From assembly GCA_031216915.1 (NCBI GenBank), contig CM062288.1, forward strand, positions 179,702,596 through 179,766,595: a DNA stretch of 64,000 nucleotides. Direction: 5' to 3'. Origin of the DNA: Pictodentalium vernedei (lineage: Eukaryota > Mollusca > Scaphopoda > Dentaliida > Dentaliidae). The notes under the pieces were generated by a model that saw only the letters and a list, made by a program, of their open reading frames with translations, was not told the origin of the DNA and searched no databases. Positions 1-10,968 of the stretch are shown in pieces. A program made the position numbers and the translations under genes. Numbering within the stretch: position 1 is the first letter of the stretch; every line of letters starts with the position of its first letter.

Positions 1-2480
1 CATTCGGAGTACGTCAATAATATGGAAATCCAAATTGTTGGACGAGTGGTCCGGTTCATTATAGTATTTGCTGACGGGTTTATCAAGTTTGTTTCTGATA
101 TCCCTTGGGCGTGTGGTGGTGTTGCGGTTACTGGTTCTCAACAGATCACCGAAGTTAAGCAACGTTGAGCCCGGTTAGTCCTTGGATGGGTGATCGTCTG
201 AGCGATCGATTCAGACTCCCGCATTGTGTCCTTGGGCAAGCCACTTAACCCCGATTGTCCACCTGGGGGCACTGCACATCGATGGTGCACATGTCTTCAA
301 CCATTGTAACCCTGCCTGTGCTGCAGTGCGGAGTTACGATGTTGGGGAGCTGGCAGCTGCTCATTGTTGCTCGGTGGTTCTCTCCGGGCACTTCGGCTCC
401 CTCCACCCATAAAACTGTCACCGACATGATATGACCTTGGCTGTTAAAGTGTCATTAAACCTTAATAAATAATAATAATAATTCTGATATCCCTTAAGTG
501 TTCCAAGATATGGATGCAAAATGCTTGTTTAGTCTCGCCGACATATTGTATTTTGCATTTGTTGCAGGTCAAAAGGTAAATCACATTTCTGTTTTGACAG
601 TTGTGTCTGCCTTTGACTTGAACTTCTGCTTGGTATTTGAAGCTTGGAACCAATTGCTGTTGGGTAACCTGGGTCAGATTAGGCAGTTGGTGATGTCACA
701 AGGTCGGAAAGGACTGAGAATGCTCCATCCACTGATTTGTGGTCGAGGGGCCGGATACTCTAATTTTGATTGAACTAAAATGTTGCGTAGGTTCAGATTT
801 CTACGGGAACGCCAATAGTGGCATGTCTGGAAAAAGTTCACTGCACGTGTCGGAGAGTTGGAGAATGGGCCAGAGTTTCTTTATCTCATTGAGTAAGGAA
901 TAACTGTCAGGGTGATAGTTGATGACAAACGGTATTCAGTTATTGTCCTTCTTGGCACGGGGTATGAACAGAATGTCCCTGTCCCTACCCTTTGCCTTGA
1001 TGAATGCTTCCTGAAGTATGGCTTGTGGATAGTGCCTGTTATTATAATATTGTATCATGTTGAGGGCATTTTTGTCAAAGTCGTCATTGGTACATACCTT
1101 GCAAACCCACAGGAGTTGTCCATAGGGGCCACCAGCCTTACAAGGGTAAGGGTGAGAGGAGATGAAATCCAGATAACTGTGAGTGTCAGTTTCTTTGGTT
1201 TGTAGGAGCTTTTTTCCATTACAGATGACCTTTGTGTCCAGAAATGTGACAGAAAGGTCAGAATATTCCAATGTGAATTTTATGGAGTGATGGGTCTCGT
1301 TATAGTATTTTAAGAACTGCTTGAGGGCCACTTCTCCATGTGACCATACCATAAAATGTCATCAATGAACCTGATGTACATGTCCAGTTTGAGGGTGCCC
1401 TGTTTAGGAGCTTCTCCTCAAATTCTCTCATAAATATATTGGTGAAGGATGGAGCTGGGGGGGGGGGTGCCCATAGCCATGCCTGAGATATGAAGGTAAT
1501 GTTCTCCATTGAAGTCAAAATTATTACTGTGTTTTGAGATGGTTAAGCCGACATTGCTGAGCTTGAAGTCTGGTTTGTGTTTCCGTAGGCTATTAGCTAG
1601 ATCTACAAGTCCCTCTTGGTTTGGATGTTAGTGTAAAGTGAGGTGACATCCATAGTGACAAGAAGAAAGGTGTCCTTGCATTCAAATCAGCTGATCTTGG
1701 AAATAAAGTCTGTAGTATCTTTAATGTAACTTGGATAAGAACAGACGAACCTGTTGATGTGTGCGTCCACAAAGCTGCTGATATTGGCATTTGGCTGCCA
1801 GACCTGCTTACAATAGGTCGTCCTGAAATTTTGTGTAGAAGATACAGCTGAGGTGGTCTAGTGTACCTAGTTGTTAGGCCCTCGTGACATTTGTCACTAA
1901 TTTCACCTTTTTAGTGTAGTTTATTAACCTCATTGAGGACTGATGTAAAATGTTTGTCCGATAAGTCTTCACTCACCTTATAGTAGAAGGTGGAGTTCCT
2001 GATTTGCTTCTGTGCATCTTGGATGTAATCAGTTGTGTTCTGGATTACAACCGTGGAGCCTTTATCTGCCTTCTTGATAATAATATCTTTGTTTGCCCTA
2101 AGTCGAACAAGTGCCGTGTATTCGGCTTTGTTGATGTTAGTTGACCGGAAGTGGCTTCTTTTGAAGAGGTGTAGTGCATTCTGAGTCATTTTGGCAAAAA
2201 AGTCCAGGCAGGCATTGTCACCTGGTTTAGGGGTCCAGGTGCTATTAGGTGCGAATTTGATATCCAATTTTCTATCAAAGTCCATGTCTGCATCTCTCTT
2301 GTCGTGGAAAAAGACTTTAAGGCACAAGCAGCGTATGAAACCTGTCAAGGTCCCTTGAGAGTTGGGTTGATCGTTTCTCAGGGGCGTAGGGATCTTAATC
2401 TCTTACTCAGCACAGCTGTCTCAGATTCAGAAAGTCGATAATTTGAGACGTTAACAATAATTCTTTTCTTGGTGTCAGCG
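1..2480 (-). pseudogene. Penelope-like retroelement (RT plus GIY-YIG), decayed, split by a SINE
   Basis: Penelope-like elements encode a reverse transcriptase followed by a GIY-YIG endonuclease. Reading leftwards on the minus strand, I see an N-terminal stretch VNVSNYRLSESETAVLSKRL (about 2390-2458), then IIIKKADKGSTVVI with NTTDYIQDAQKQI (within 1911-2348), then DVTSLYTNI (1624-1650), a G-x-AMG-type stretch around 1460-1500, the catalytic RFIDD (FIDD at 1358-1369), a C-terminal RT stretch with FLDTKV and HPYPCKAGGPYGQ (936-1352), and the endonuclease NVIYLLTCNKCKIQYVGETK (about 528-587). The endonuclease continues at 92-1 (KPVSKYYNEPDHS...) and leaves the window. Several frameshifts and stops separate these blocks, so the copy is dead although the RT aspartates remain. 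A SINE at 107-481 interrupts the endonuclease. The 5' limit is uncertain and may lie near 2900. Family assignment is from motif order and is firm. Confidence 0.88.
107..481 (+). mobile_element. SINE with 5S-rRNA-like head
   Basis: The head at about 140-215 resembles the 3' half of 5S rRNA (ATCACCGAAGTTAAGCAACG, then GGTTAGTCCTTGGATGGGTG), the region holding the internal pol III promoter. The body begins with a conserved TTGTGTCCTTGGGCAAG block (about 224-240). It continues through GATGTTGGGGAGCTGGCAGC and GTGGTTCTCTCCGGG and ends in an AATAATAAT tail. A perfect 14-bp target duplication, TTCTGATATCCCTT, flanks it at 93-106 and 482-495. The body matches the tRNA-headed SINEs at 33327 and 54957. 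A non-autonomous SINE would use a partner LINE; none is visible in the window. Confidence 0.9.
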
Positions 2481-2812
2481 TTGACGTGTTCCATATGATT
2501 ATAGCTTATTTAATCTTCTGGTTAAATCAAGGATATTTGCTAAAACCTGATCCTTATCCAAGTTCTTTTTTTTTTTTTATGTTCCATTTTGGACTGCCTG
2601 GGGGACTACCTAGGTTGGGTTTGAGGTTCCTGTTGGGTCTAGGTTCCGATTTCCATTTCCAGTTCTGTGGCGGAGCAAAAAACAGGGGTCCTTCTTCTGC
2701 ACATCTAAAATGTAAGTGATTATCCTTTCAGATCACTTGTCAAGTGAGGTCATTAATCTGTTGATCACCTTGTGTAGGGCTATATTTACCTCACTCTTCT
2801 CATCCGGTGTGG

Positions 2813-2881
2813 CTACAGACTCCCACTCCTGTTTGGAATACATGAAGTCTGAAGTTTCCAAACAGGAGTGGAAGTCTGTAG
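2813..2881. repeat. 25-bp inverted repeat, 19-nt loop
   Basis: The arms 2813-2837 and 2857-2881 are complementary with one mismatch (core CCACTCCTGTTTGGA). The repeat lies just beyond the recognisable 5' part of the Penelope-like element, so it may belong to that element's 5' end. I see no hammerhead core (no CTGATGA/GAAA pair), although such ribozymes are known in this class. Confidence 0.75.
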
Positions 2882-3261
2882 TCGACCAACCCAAACCTCA
2901 CCAGCTGCGATAAACATTTACCAAACGCAGGTGAATTAATACAACTATGTTAGCAGTAATCACACCCCAGGCACTTCAAATGAAGTCCCTGATACCTCCA
3001 AAAAATTACCCTTTTACGATTCACTCTCATGAGAGACAGTGTGACCCTGGTGACCTGCACACACTAGCAGGGGTGACAACCTAGCACCACACTCCTGGTC
3101 ACAATAAGAGGGGAGGCAACTCTTGCCACACTTTGCCGAGGGTATCCACTAACCCCAGACATGACCTTTTAGAGGAATCACTGTAGCAAGGGAGGCAATC
3201 CTTAAAGCTGCCAGTAACATTACCATTCACGTTTACAGCATGCACACACACATTCCAAAAA

Positions 3262-3552
3262 ATGGAGTTTATCTACAACCTTTGCTCCAAGGCTTATGCA
3301 CACCAGCAGAGCCTGGAGAGGCATATAATACGCACAACCCTCATGGAGGTGGCCCGGGTATTTTGTTTGAATTGCCACAAACAATTTGTACGCAAGAAAT
3401 ACCTGAAAAAACATCAGGCTTCTTGCACCATGACCTTAATGGACTGTGGAACTCAGACTACTGAGAGAGCATCCACTTGTGCCGACGATGACCCAACATC
3501 ATCTCCGTCCATGGAAGCCCTCATGGCTGAGATTCTACGCAAAATGTGCTGA
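3262..3552 (+). CDS. Small ORF with two C2H2-like zinc-finger motifs, hypothetical
   Basis: This 96-codon reading frame has a degenerate first finger (FIYNLCSKAYAHQQSLERH, with Tyr where the first Cys is expected) and a better second finger (CLNCHKQFVRKKYLKKHQASC, spacing C-x2-C-x12-H-x4-C). The rest is Thr/Ser/Asp-rich and ends MAEILRKMC. It is shorter than typical zinc-finger proteins. It lies between a dead retroelement and a short tandem repeat, inside the upstream dynein intron. I do not recognise a family. It could be a transposon accessory ORF or a processed fragment, and whether it is expressed cannot be seen from sequence. Confidence 0.3.
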   Translation: MEFIYNLCSKAYAHQQSLERHIIRTTLMEVARVFCLNCHKQFVRKKYLKKHQASCTMTLMDCGTQTTERASTCADDDPTSSPSMEALMAEILRKMC

Positions 3553-3647
3553 AGAGCCTCGGGACTAACGAGGTAGGCTACTTAGTACCAGAAACATTCT
3601 TCGCCCCCTCCCCCTACAGTACACATTACCCTGACCAAAACAGTCCC

Positions 3648-3870
3648 AGTAACAAGTCCAGGCAAAAGCCCCAGTTGGGGACCACCCCTCCCATGACCTC
3701 TGACACGGAGGGCAAGGGTCATTAGTTCAACAACAGCCCAACCCACCCCCTCCCCCTCAAAAAATGGTCCTAGTAACAAGTCCAGGCAAACACCGCAGTT
3801 AGGCCCACCCCTCCCATGACCTCTGACACAGAGGTCAAGGGTCTTTAGTTCAACAACAGCCCCCCACCCC
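3648..3870 (+). repeat. Two-copy tandem repeat, 124-bp unit
   Basis: AGTAACAAGTCCAGGCAAA starts at 3648 and again at 3772. Both copies run through CCCACCCCTCCCATGACCTC/CCTCTGACAC and TTAGTTCAACAACAGCC, with scattered differences and C-rich linkers. Confidence 0.85.
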
Positions 3871-3989
3871 ACCCCAGGTGCTGATTTGACATTTTGCCCA
3901 TGAGGGGTTGCAGCTGCCCCAGATGGCTGAATCCACCACGGTACCTCAGGATGACCCGGTCATGCCCTCACTTTACCAGGACATGACAC

Positions 3990-4070
3990 CCTCTCGTGGG
4001 GATATATAAGGGAACGAGCAACGGTGACCTCTGGCTTTCATGCCATTGAAGAAGAATAAAACAGTTCAAA
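3990..4070 (+). promoter_or_regulatory. TATA-like box followed by AATAAA, possible LTR or promoter remnant
   Basis: GGGGATATATAAGGGAACGA (about 3998-4017) is a good TATA context. An AATAAA signal lies about 40 bp further on (GAAGAATAAAACAG). A TATA box and a polyadenylation signal this close together are typical of a retroelement LTR, but I could not find a second LTR, TG...CA ends or a gag/pol region. Chance occurrence in AT-rich DNA is possible. Confidence 0.3.
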
Positions 4071-4079
4071 ACTAGTTTG

Positions 4080-5160
4080 GCTCAGCAAAGCTTGACTTAG
4101 CAACACAATAACCTTTGAACTTAGGCTAACCTCTGTTATATATTATGTGGCTCAAGAGTGAGTTGAGTGCTTTTTTAGAGCATCTTTAAAATATTATTTA
4201 TAGATGGAGTACTGATTAAAATGAGCTGTGGTAATGCTGAAAAAAATAAGAAAAATTTCAAATTTTCCATTTTATCAGGTGGGTTGTGAAAAAAAAATTG
4301 CATTTGGTGAAATAATTTTTTTTTAAATTTCACTTTCGGCAGTTTCTAATTTCAAGTAATATTAAATATGATACAAAATCGAGTTGATGTGTTGGGCTAT
4401 CATAACAGTATACACAAAGTCTCGATAAAAAACCCCTGAAGGAACCTTACTTTATGGTGTATGGAGAATGACTTACTATAAACAAGACCAAGGGAGTGCA
4501 TCTTCTACTGATTGTTCAATATTTACAATTTCTGAGTAAACATACATTTGAGCTGTTGAAAATTATAAATGCATGACTCACAGTTGCAAACCAGTGGTTT
4601 CTAAGTTGAAAGTTTGCTAATACTTTTTGTGCTTTTCCGAAGAAATGGCCAATATGTTGAGTTGAAAGTTCCCGTCATTGCATTTTTGTTGTATTCCACT
4701 CTTCTCTTATTATAGGCAGAATCAAAGCAGATTCTTTTTCCCTTCATTATTTGAGCGAGGTAGGAAGATTCTGTTTGTGATTTGAGTTATACTTTTGTAA
4801 CATTGTTGATATTTGCATCTGTTATGCCATTCAACAAATTCTTTTTTGTTTTAGTTATGGGAGTTAAAAATAAAGTTGTCTTTATTGCCAATGTATTTAT
4901 GTGATTTGCTAAACGGTGGGTATATGATGTGATAGATGTTATCTGAAATAACAAAATTAACTTTTATATCATTAACTGTTCCTTGGTTAATTAATTTTGA
5001 ACTGGATTTTAAATGATTATATTGTTTCGAAATGGGAGTAATTTCTGCTGAGTTGATTTGTGCTCAATTTTGTTTTTAATTTACTTAATTTTTATTTAAA
5101 TATGTTTAGTTATTGCAAGTGGTTTGTGATATAGAATGGTAGGGCAAGTTTCATAAAGGC
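4080..5160. other. AT-rich intronic DNA, no feature recognised
   Basis: This stretch is A/T-rich with poly-T and poly-A runs. There is no exon-like frame, RNA gene, or copy of the repeat families seen elsewhere in the window. Confidence 0.6.
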
Positions 5161-5177
5161 TGTTGATGTAGCTGTTA

Positions 5178-5885
5178 TTATGCCTCCGACCTTCTTCAGA
5201 GGTTTGGGCGAGTATATAGTCGAAGGCTCTGTCCATACTTCCGCACAACCATACAAATGTTTTGCATTACATCTCAATCATCGGCTGTCAGATTTTAATA
5301 CCCTTTGGAATAGTGAGAGATCAGCATGGGGGAATGGATATTCAAATATTGCTGGTTTGGGCCGTGCATTCAGACTAGAGTTACAGACCTTGTTACACTA
5401 AGAAAACTTTCCATATATAACTCAAGTATCAGTTGTCAGATTTTGATGTCCTTTGGTATGGTGAGAGACCAGCATGGGGAGGATATCCAAATATTGCACA
5501 TTTTGTTCATGTCTGTGTACCAGAGTTATGACCCTTCCCTTATTACACTTCAAAAACATTCTGTACGAATGTTTTGCACTCTAACTCAAGAATCGGTTGT
5601 CTGATTTTGATTTTTATGTCTTTTGGTATGCTGAGAGACCAGCATGCGGGAAATGATATCCACATACCATGGGGTTCATCCATGCATAAAGACCAGAGTT
5701 AAAACCCCTTTTATACTTATGAAACTGTTCCTTTGAGCGTTTTGCATTATAACTCGAGCATTGGTTGTCGGGTTTTGATGTTCTTTGGCATGGTGATAGA
5801 CCAGTATGGGTTAAAAGGCTCTCCGCATATTACTGGTTTCGCCACCATTTACTTACCATGGTTATGCCCCTTGATAGAATAAAAT
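5178..5885 (+). repeat. Hairpin-headed tandem-repeat element (family H), four diverged units
   Basis: It begins TTATGCCTCCGACCTTCTTC, whose CCTC...GAGG can pair, followed by GAGTATATAGTCGAAGGCTC. The core repeats every ~140-185 bp with landmarks ATAACTC(A/G)AG, GTTGTC(A/T/G)G(A/G)TTTTGAT and GAGA(C)CAGCATG. It is an intronic repeat; apparent frames across it are not genes. The head resembles family D (44419) in layout but not in stem sequence. Confidence 0.65.
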
Positions 5886-5899
5886 AAACTGTTCCCATG

Positions 5900-6866
5900 A
5901 AGTTTTTGTACTGTTGATTTTTGTTGATGGGAATAATTTTTATTGAATGGCAGTAGAAAATTGGATAATATTTTTATATGTCCCTTGTTGAATGGTATGC
6001 AGGAGGAGTTTAACGAAGTCAGTCTGCATGTGTGTTCATTGTTTGTTCAAAATGACAGACATTTATGCCATCTTTAGAAATTCCACCTCTTCAATAAGTT
6101 ATCATATGTATCATATGCCACTTGTAGTAGTGCCGGAGAGAAGATATCAGGCCTGCTGTTTTCAAAAATTTGTGTAACCCATTTATCATTCACCTAGTCT
6201 GAGCTTTGGTAACCTATAGTTTGTTCCCCTGTACTTGATTCAGGTAACCCATTAGGTAACCTAAATATATATGCATCGCAACCATGTGGTATATGAACTG
6301 TTGTATCATAGCCAAGTTTTTGCTCCAATGAGCAATATCCAGATGAATAGAGATCGATCCTTTTGAACAATAATGAGGCTGTTTTGCTGCAATTCAGATA
6401 TAAACTAGTTTCAATTATAGCCTAATCTTGGTATGGGATAGCATGCTGCAGAGCAGTTGGGTTCCATAATCATTATTTGTGGCAGACATATGAATTATTG
6501 CCATTTCCTGCTTCTGTACCTACGTGTATATTACATCTTAAGATGATTACCTGTTTAAAAGCAAGGCACTTCACCCCAGTTGTCCACATGGGGACACGAT
6601 GAATGCCTGTTTAAAAAGATGTTGAGCATCAAACAATCATCAGTTGCACTGGTGTTTGCATCTGCCTGAAGTTTCATCATAACATCATTCCACCATTCTG
6701 TCATACTAGATCATTCAACTTGGCGAACATTTCATGTGACCCAGCAACAATTTGGCGCAACCCATTTTTCAATCGTGTGCTTTTCATTTTAGGTAATCTC
6801 CAAGCGACCCAAATGGCCTTTTGCCTCAAATCGACAGGTCTGCATATGCAATGCTTTGCATTGCTC
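5900..6866. other. Intronic DNA with one SINE scrap
   Basis: No exon or RNA gene is seen. About 6560-6610 (GCAAGGCACTTCACCCCAGT, then TGTCCACATGGGG) matches the central SINE body found at 107-481 and is probably an old truncated copy. Confidence 0.55.
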
Positions 6867-7534
6867 TTTTTAGCTTACTTGACTGAAAGTCAAGGGGAGC
6901 TTAAGTAATCACTTTTCGTCCATTGTCTGTCATCTGTCTGTCCGTCGTCCGTCCAGCATGTACTTCTCATTATCAACTTCTCCTCCTAAACCCCTGTGCT
7001 GAATTGAACCAAATTTGAGAGGCATGGTCCTTATCATATGTCAGTTCAAATTTGTTCAAATAAAGTTGCCATGCTTTATAGGGAGAGGGTGGGGGAAAAG
7101 GCTCCAAACTTCTAAAAAAATCTTCTCTTAAACCATTGGGTACAATGACTTGATATTTGGTATGGAGCTTCCTTTTGAGGTGTAGAATCAAGTTTGTTCA
7201 AATGAAGTTCGTGGAACAATATTTGCCTTCGACATGAGAAGGGCAAGATTTTTGGCCCCACTCAGAATTTCAATTTTCTGAACTGATGGTCCAATTTTAA
7301 CCAATTTGGTATGTAGTATTATTGGGTCATAAGTACCTGATACATGCAAAAAAAAAAGAAGAAATTCCCATGTTCCCCGTGTGATCCCCAGGAGCTAAAA
7401 ATAGAAATATTTTCAAACGCCCATATTTCTCAAACCACAAGGAACAGAGAACTGTTATTTGTTGTGAAGCATCCTTAGGACCAGTAGAATGGAATGGTAA
7501 AAAAAAATTGCCATCGGTTGTGTCAGGGTGTTCT

Positions 7535-7565
<31 letters not shown>

Positions 7566-9677
7566 GGAGGGGCATAAAAAAAAAATGCTAAGTCTACATA
7601 ATTGCAAATAAAGTTTCTTCTCCAGAACCACTGATCCCTCATCTTTCGATATTTGGTATACTGTATCCATTGGGGGTTCAGATACGAGTATGTTCAAATT
7701 AATTTCCTTGGTTAATATTTGGGCTCAATACAGGAGCATGAATAATTAATTTAGGGCAATATGGAAAATAAGCTTAAAAATCTTCTTCTTCAGATGCAAC
7801 AGTCCGATTATTTTGATATTTGGTATACAACATCTCTAAAGGGGTCAGATTCAAGTTTGTTCAAATCAAGTCCCTCAGTTAATATCTGGGCTTCCTGTGG
7901 GAGTCCAAATTTTACCTTAGTGCAATATGAGGGAATTTCTTTAAAAATCTTCTTCTTCAGATCCACGTGTCAGAATCCTTTCATATTTGGTATACAGTAT
8001 CTCTAGGGGGTCAGATTCAAGTTTGTTCAAATCAGGTCATTAGGTTAATATTTGGGCTCACTATTGGAGCACAAAGTTTAACTTAGTGCAATATGAGGGA
8101 ACTTCTTTAAAAATTTTCTTCTCCAAAACCATCAATTAGAATCTTTTGATATTTGGTATACAACATCTCTAGGGGATTCAGATCAAGTTTGTTGCTCAAA
8201 TCGAGTCCCTGGGTTAATATTTGGGCTTGCTTTGGGAGCCCGAATTTTACCTTAGTGCAATATGAGGAAATTTCTTTAAAAATCTTCTTCTTCAGATCCA
8301 CCAGCCAGTATCCTTTCATATTTGGTATACAACATCTTTAGGTGGCTCAGATTCAAGTTTGTTCAAATCGAGTTTCAGGATTAATATTTGGGCTCCCTAT
8401 GGGAGCCCAAAGTTCAACTTAGTGCAATATGAGGAATTTCTTTAAAAATCTTCTTCAGATACACCCGTCAGAATCCTTTCATATTTGGTATACGTCTGTA
8501 GGAGGGTCAGATTCAAGTTTGTTCAAATCAGGTCCCTCGGTTAATATCTGGGCTCTCTATTGGAGCCCAAAGTTTAACTAAGTGCAGTATGAGGGAATTT
8601 TTTAAAAATCTTCTTCACCAGAACCATCAGTTAGAATCTTTTGATATTTGGTATACAACATCTCTAGGGGTCAGATTGAAGTTTGTTCAAATCTAATCCC
8701 TGGGTTAATATTTGGGCTCGCTACAGGAGCCAAATTTTACCATAGTGCAATATGAGGAAATGTTTTTAAAAATCTTCTTCTTCAGCTCCACCAGTCAAAA
8801 TGCTTTCATATTTGGTACACCACATCTCTAGGAGGGTCAGATTTAAGTTTCTTCTAATTGGGTCCCTGTGCGAATATTTGGGCTCTCTATTGGAGCCCAA
8901 AGTTTAACTTAGTGCAATATGAGGAAATTTCTTTAAAAATCTTCTTCACCATAACCACAAATTATAATCTTTTGATATTTGGTATGCAAAATCTCTAGTG
9001 GGGTCAGATTCAAGGTCAAATCGAGTTCCTGGGTTAATATTTTGGCTCGCTATTGGAGCCCAAATTTTACCTTTGTGCAATATGAGGAAATTTGTTTAAA
9101 AATTTTCTTCAGATCCACCAGTCAGAATCGTTTCATATTTGGTATACAACATCTTTAGGGGGCTCAGATTCAAGTTTGTTCAAATGGGATCCCTGGGTTA
9201 ATATTTGAGTTGTCTATTGGAGCCCATAGTTTAACTCAGTGCAATAACCATCAATCAGAATCTTTTCATATTTGGTATACAAAATCTCTAGGGGGATCAG
9301 ATTCAAGTTTGTTCAATTTGAGTCCCTGGCTTAATATTTGGGCTCTCTTTGGGGGTGAGTGAGGAGGAGGGGGGGGGGTGGGAGTAGGGCTCAAGTTTGT
9401 TCAAATCTATTCCTTAGTGTTTTTCCATGAAATTTGCTTTTCAAACTGCAGTGACATAATTACTCTTGGAAGTGCTTGTCTACTGCCGATAGAATTGGAA
9501 GCAGTCAGGAAGACCTATGGTAATAATCATCTGACTTGGACACCAGAGTTATGATTAATTTCATGACTTCATTCCTCTGTATTGTTGATGAACCATAACT
9601 AACTGAATGTGACCCAAAATACTTCTTTGAACCACTTTGTCAGGTGAGCAATTAAGGCCCCTTGGGGCCTCTTGTTT
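6867..9677 (+). mobile_element. Family A element, copy 1, about 12 tandem units
   Basis: The 5' end is TTTTTAGCTTACTTGACTGA with the inverted AGTCAAGGGGAGCTTAAG next to it, then TCTGTCCGTCGTCCGTCC. A unique left block (to ~7690, holding a GT run and 18 G at about 7550-7567) precedes imperfect ~165-170-bp units. Each unit has TTTGATATTTGGTATACAAC, GATTCAAGTTTGTTCAAATC, TTAATATTTGGGCTC and TAGTGCAATATGAGG. The 3' end is CTTTGTCAGGTGAGC, a GGCCCCTTGGGGCC hairpin, then TCTTGTTT. Subterminal inverted repeats, a satellite-like core and a 3' stem-loop are what is known for Helentron-derived (HINE) and bivalve pearl elements. No helicase is encoded. The family label is inference; the structure is seen. 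Confidence 0.8.
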
Positions 9678-10397
9678 CTTATATTTTATTACACATTCAT
9701 TCAACTTTAAACCCTTGTATTTAACAGAATGGCCGCTATGACATAAATGATTCTGTATTCACAGGGTGATGTACAATCGGGAACTTTTTTCCCAGCACCG
9801 TTCATACTAGTTTCTTTCCCATCGAGTCATTAGTTACGCTCCGAAAAGTTTCCAAATTTCATTATACAGTTATCGACCGTCTGTCGCATAGTGTGAAAAT
9901 GAAAACGTCCAAAGCAAAATAAAGTCGGTTCACAAAATATTAGTTAACCAAAAATGAGATAATACTTTTAAAAATCCCAATCATTTCCAACCAGAATATT
10001 AACCCAGTCCCATGGCCATCTCGTTTTGTGGATCTTGTTATATCTAAATTCGTCAACTTTATTTCGGTAAATCTTCGTACATCTTGACATGCTTCGAACT
10101 TCTTTTAAAAATGTTTCTCCCAGCTGTTCTGCAAATCTGCACAAATTTGTACTTATATTTTTACCAACAGTAATAGCCACCAAATGGTCAGGCATGAATG
10201 GGCACCAGCCAAAGAGAAACAGCAATATGAATTTCAATAATCAGTGGTTCCGAAAAGGTTGTTTTGATTTTTTATCGATCCATTTGATCAGTACAACTTC
10301 AGTCAAAACAAACGGACTCTTCATCTTTAGGTTTAAACATTGGAATTAAAATTTGTTTACTTAAATGAATTTTAATGCATGGGATGTGTAATAAACA
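9678..10397. other. Intronic DNA, no feature recognised
   Basis: No exon with splice sites, RNA gene or known repeat was found. Short open frames on both strands at 9968-10349 overlap one another and match nothing I recognise. Confidence 0.55.
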
Positions 10398-10556
10398 CAG
10401 AACGCGATGTGTGTTTGAATCATTGGGTGTTTTACATAACTCGGTGGAATGGAGTAATCATATTTCGCTTGAGCCTACAGCTCTCGCAAAATATGACTAT
10501 GCCATTCCAACTCATTTTGTAAAACACACACCAATTCGAACACACATTGCGTTCTG
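10398..10556. repeat. Long palindrome, foldback element
   Basis: The left arm 10398-10468 (CAGAACGCGATGTGTGTTTG...) is the inverted partner of 10485-10556 (...CACACATTGCGTTCTG). Arms are 71 and 72 bp at roughly 80% identity with a 16-nt loop. The palindrome lies 190 bp upstream of a dynein exon. It is probably a small foldback transposon; no clear target duplication was seen. Confidence 0.8.
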
Positions 10557-10743
10557 CCTATTTATACCCTCATGTGTATGGCTAAGATTGTACATCACAT
10601 GTTCCCAGTTTATGTTACAGAGAAATGTTGGATGATTAGAGGGAGTATTTATTGACAATATAATTTGTTCTTTTAGTGTGGATGGAAGTTGAAATACATG
10701 TATACAAGATTTCAATCATTTTAGTTTTTTGTTGTCTTTCTAG

Positions 10744-10968
10744 GTTGGACTATTGGGTATTCAGATGATATGGACAAAAGATGCTGAGGAGGCATTGAAA
10801 ACTGCTAGAATTGATAAGAGAGTTATGCCCATTGCCAACCAAAAGTTTCTGGACATGCTTAATAAGCTTATTGAACAAACGACACACGATTTAACAAAAG
10901 TAGAGAGAATCAAATTTGAAACCCTTGTAACAATCCATGTCCATCAGAGAGATATATTTGATGATTTG
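10744..10968 (+). CDS. DNAH5/DNAH8: Axonemal dynein heavy chain, exon (end of linker, lead-in to AAA1)
   Basis: The exon encodes 75 codons, [20 protein letters not shown]... to ...[13 protein letters not shown], phase 0 at both ends. The acceptor is TTGTCTTTCTAG and the donor is [16 protein letters not shown] and [14 protein letters not shown] are hallmark blocks just upstream of AAA1 in outer-arm dynein heavy chains, and they fit the DNAH5/DNAH8 group best. This protein is the motor of ciliary and flagellar outer dynein arms. The preceding exon is not in the window, so the upstream intron is at least 10.7 kb. DNAH5 versus DNAH8 cannot be settled here, since invertebrates often have one co-orthologue. 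Confidence 0.95.

Noticed and set aside
140..215. 5S rRNA gene
   Set aside because: Only the promoter-bearing part resembles 5S, it is diverged, and it is fused to a SINE body with target duplications.
936..1205. Plus-strand frames over 498-773 and 912-1205
   Set aside because: They are antisense shadows of the minus-strand Penelope-like element.
2800..2890. Hammerhead ribozyme near the Penelope-like element
   Set aside because: The inverted repeat is real but the conserved CTGATGA and GAAA core elements are not there.
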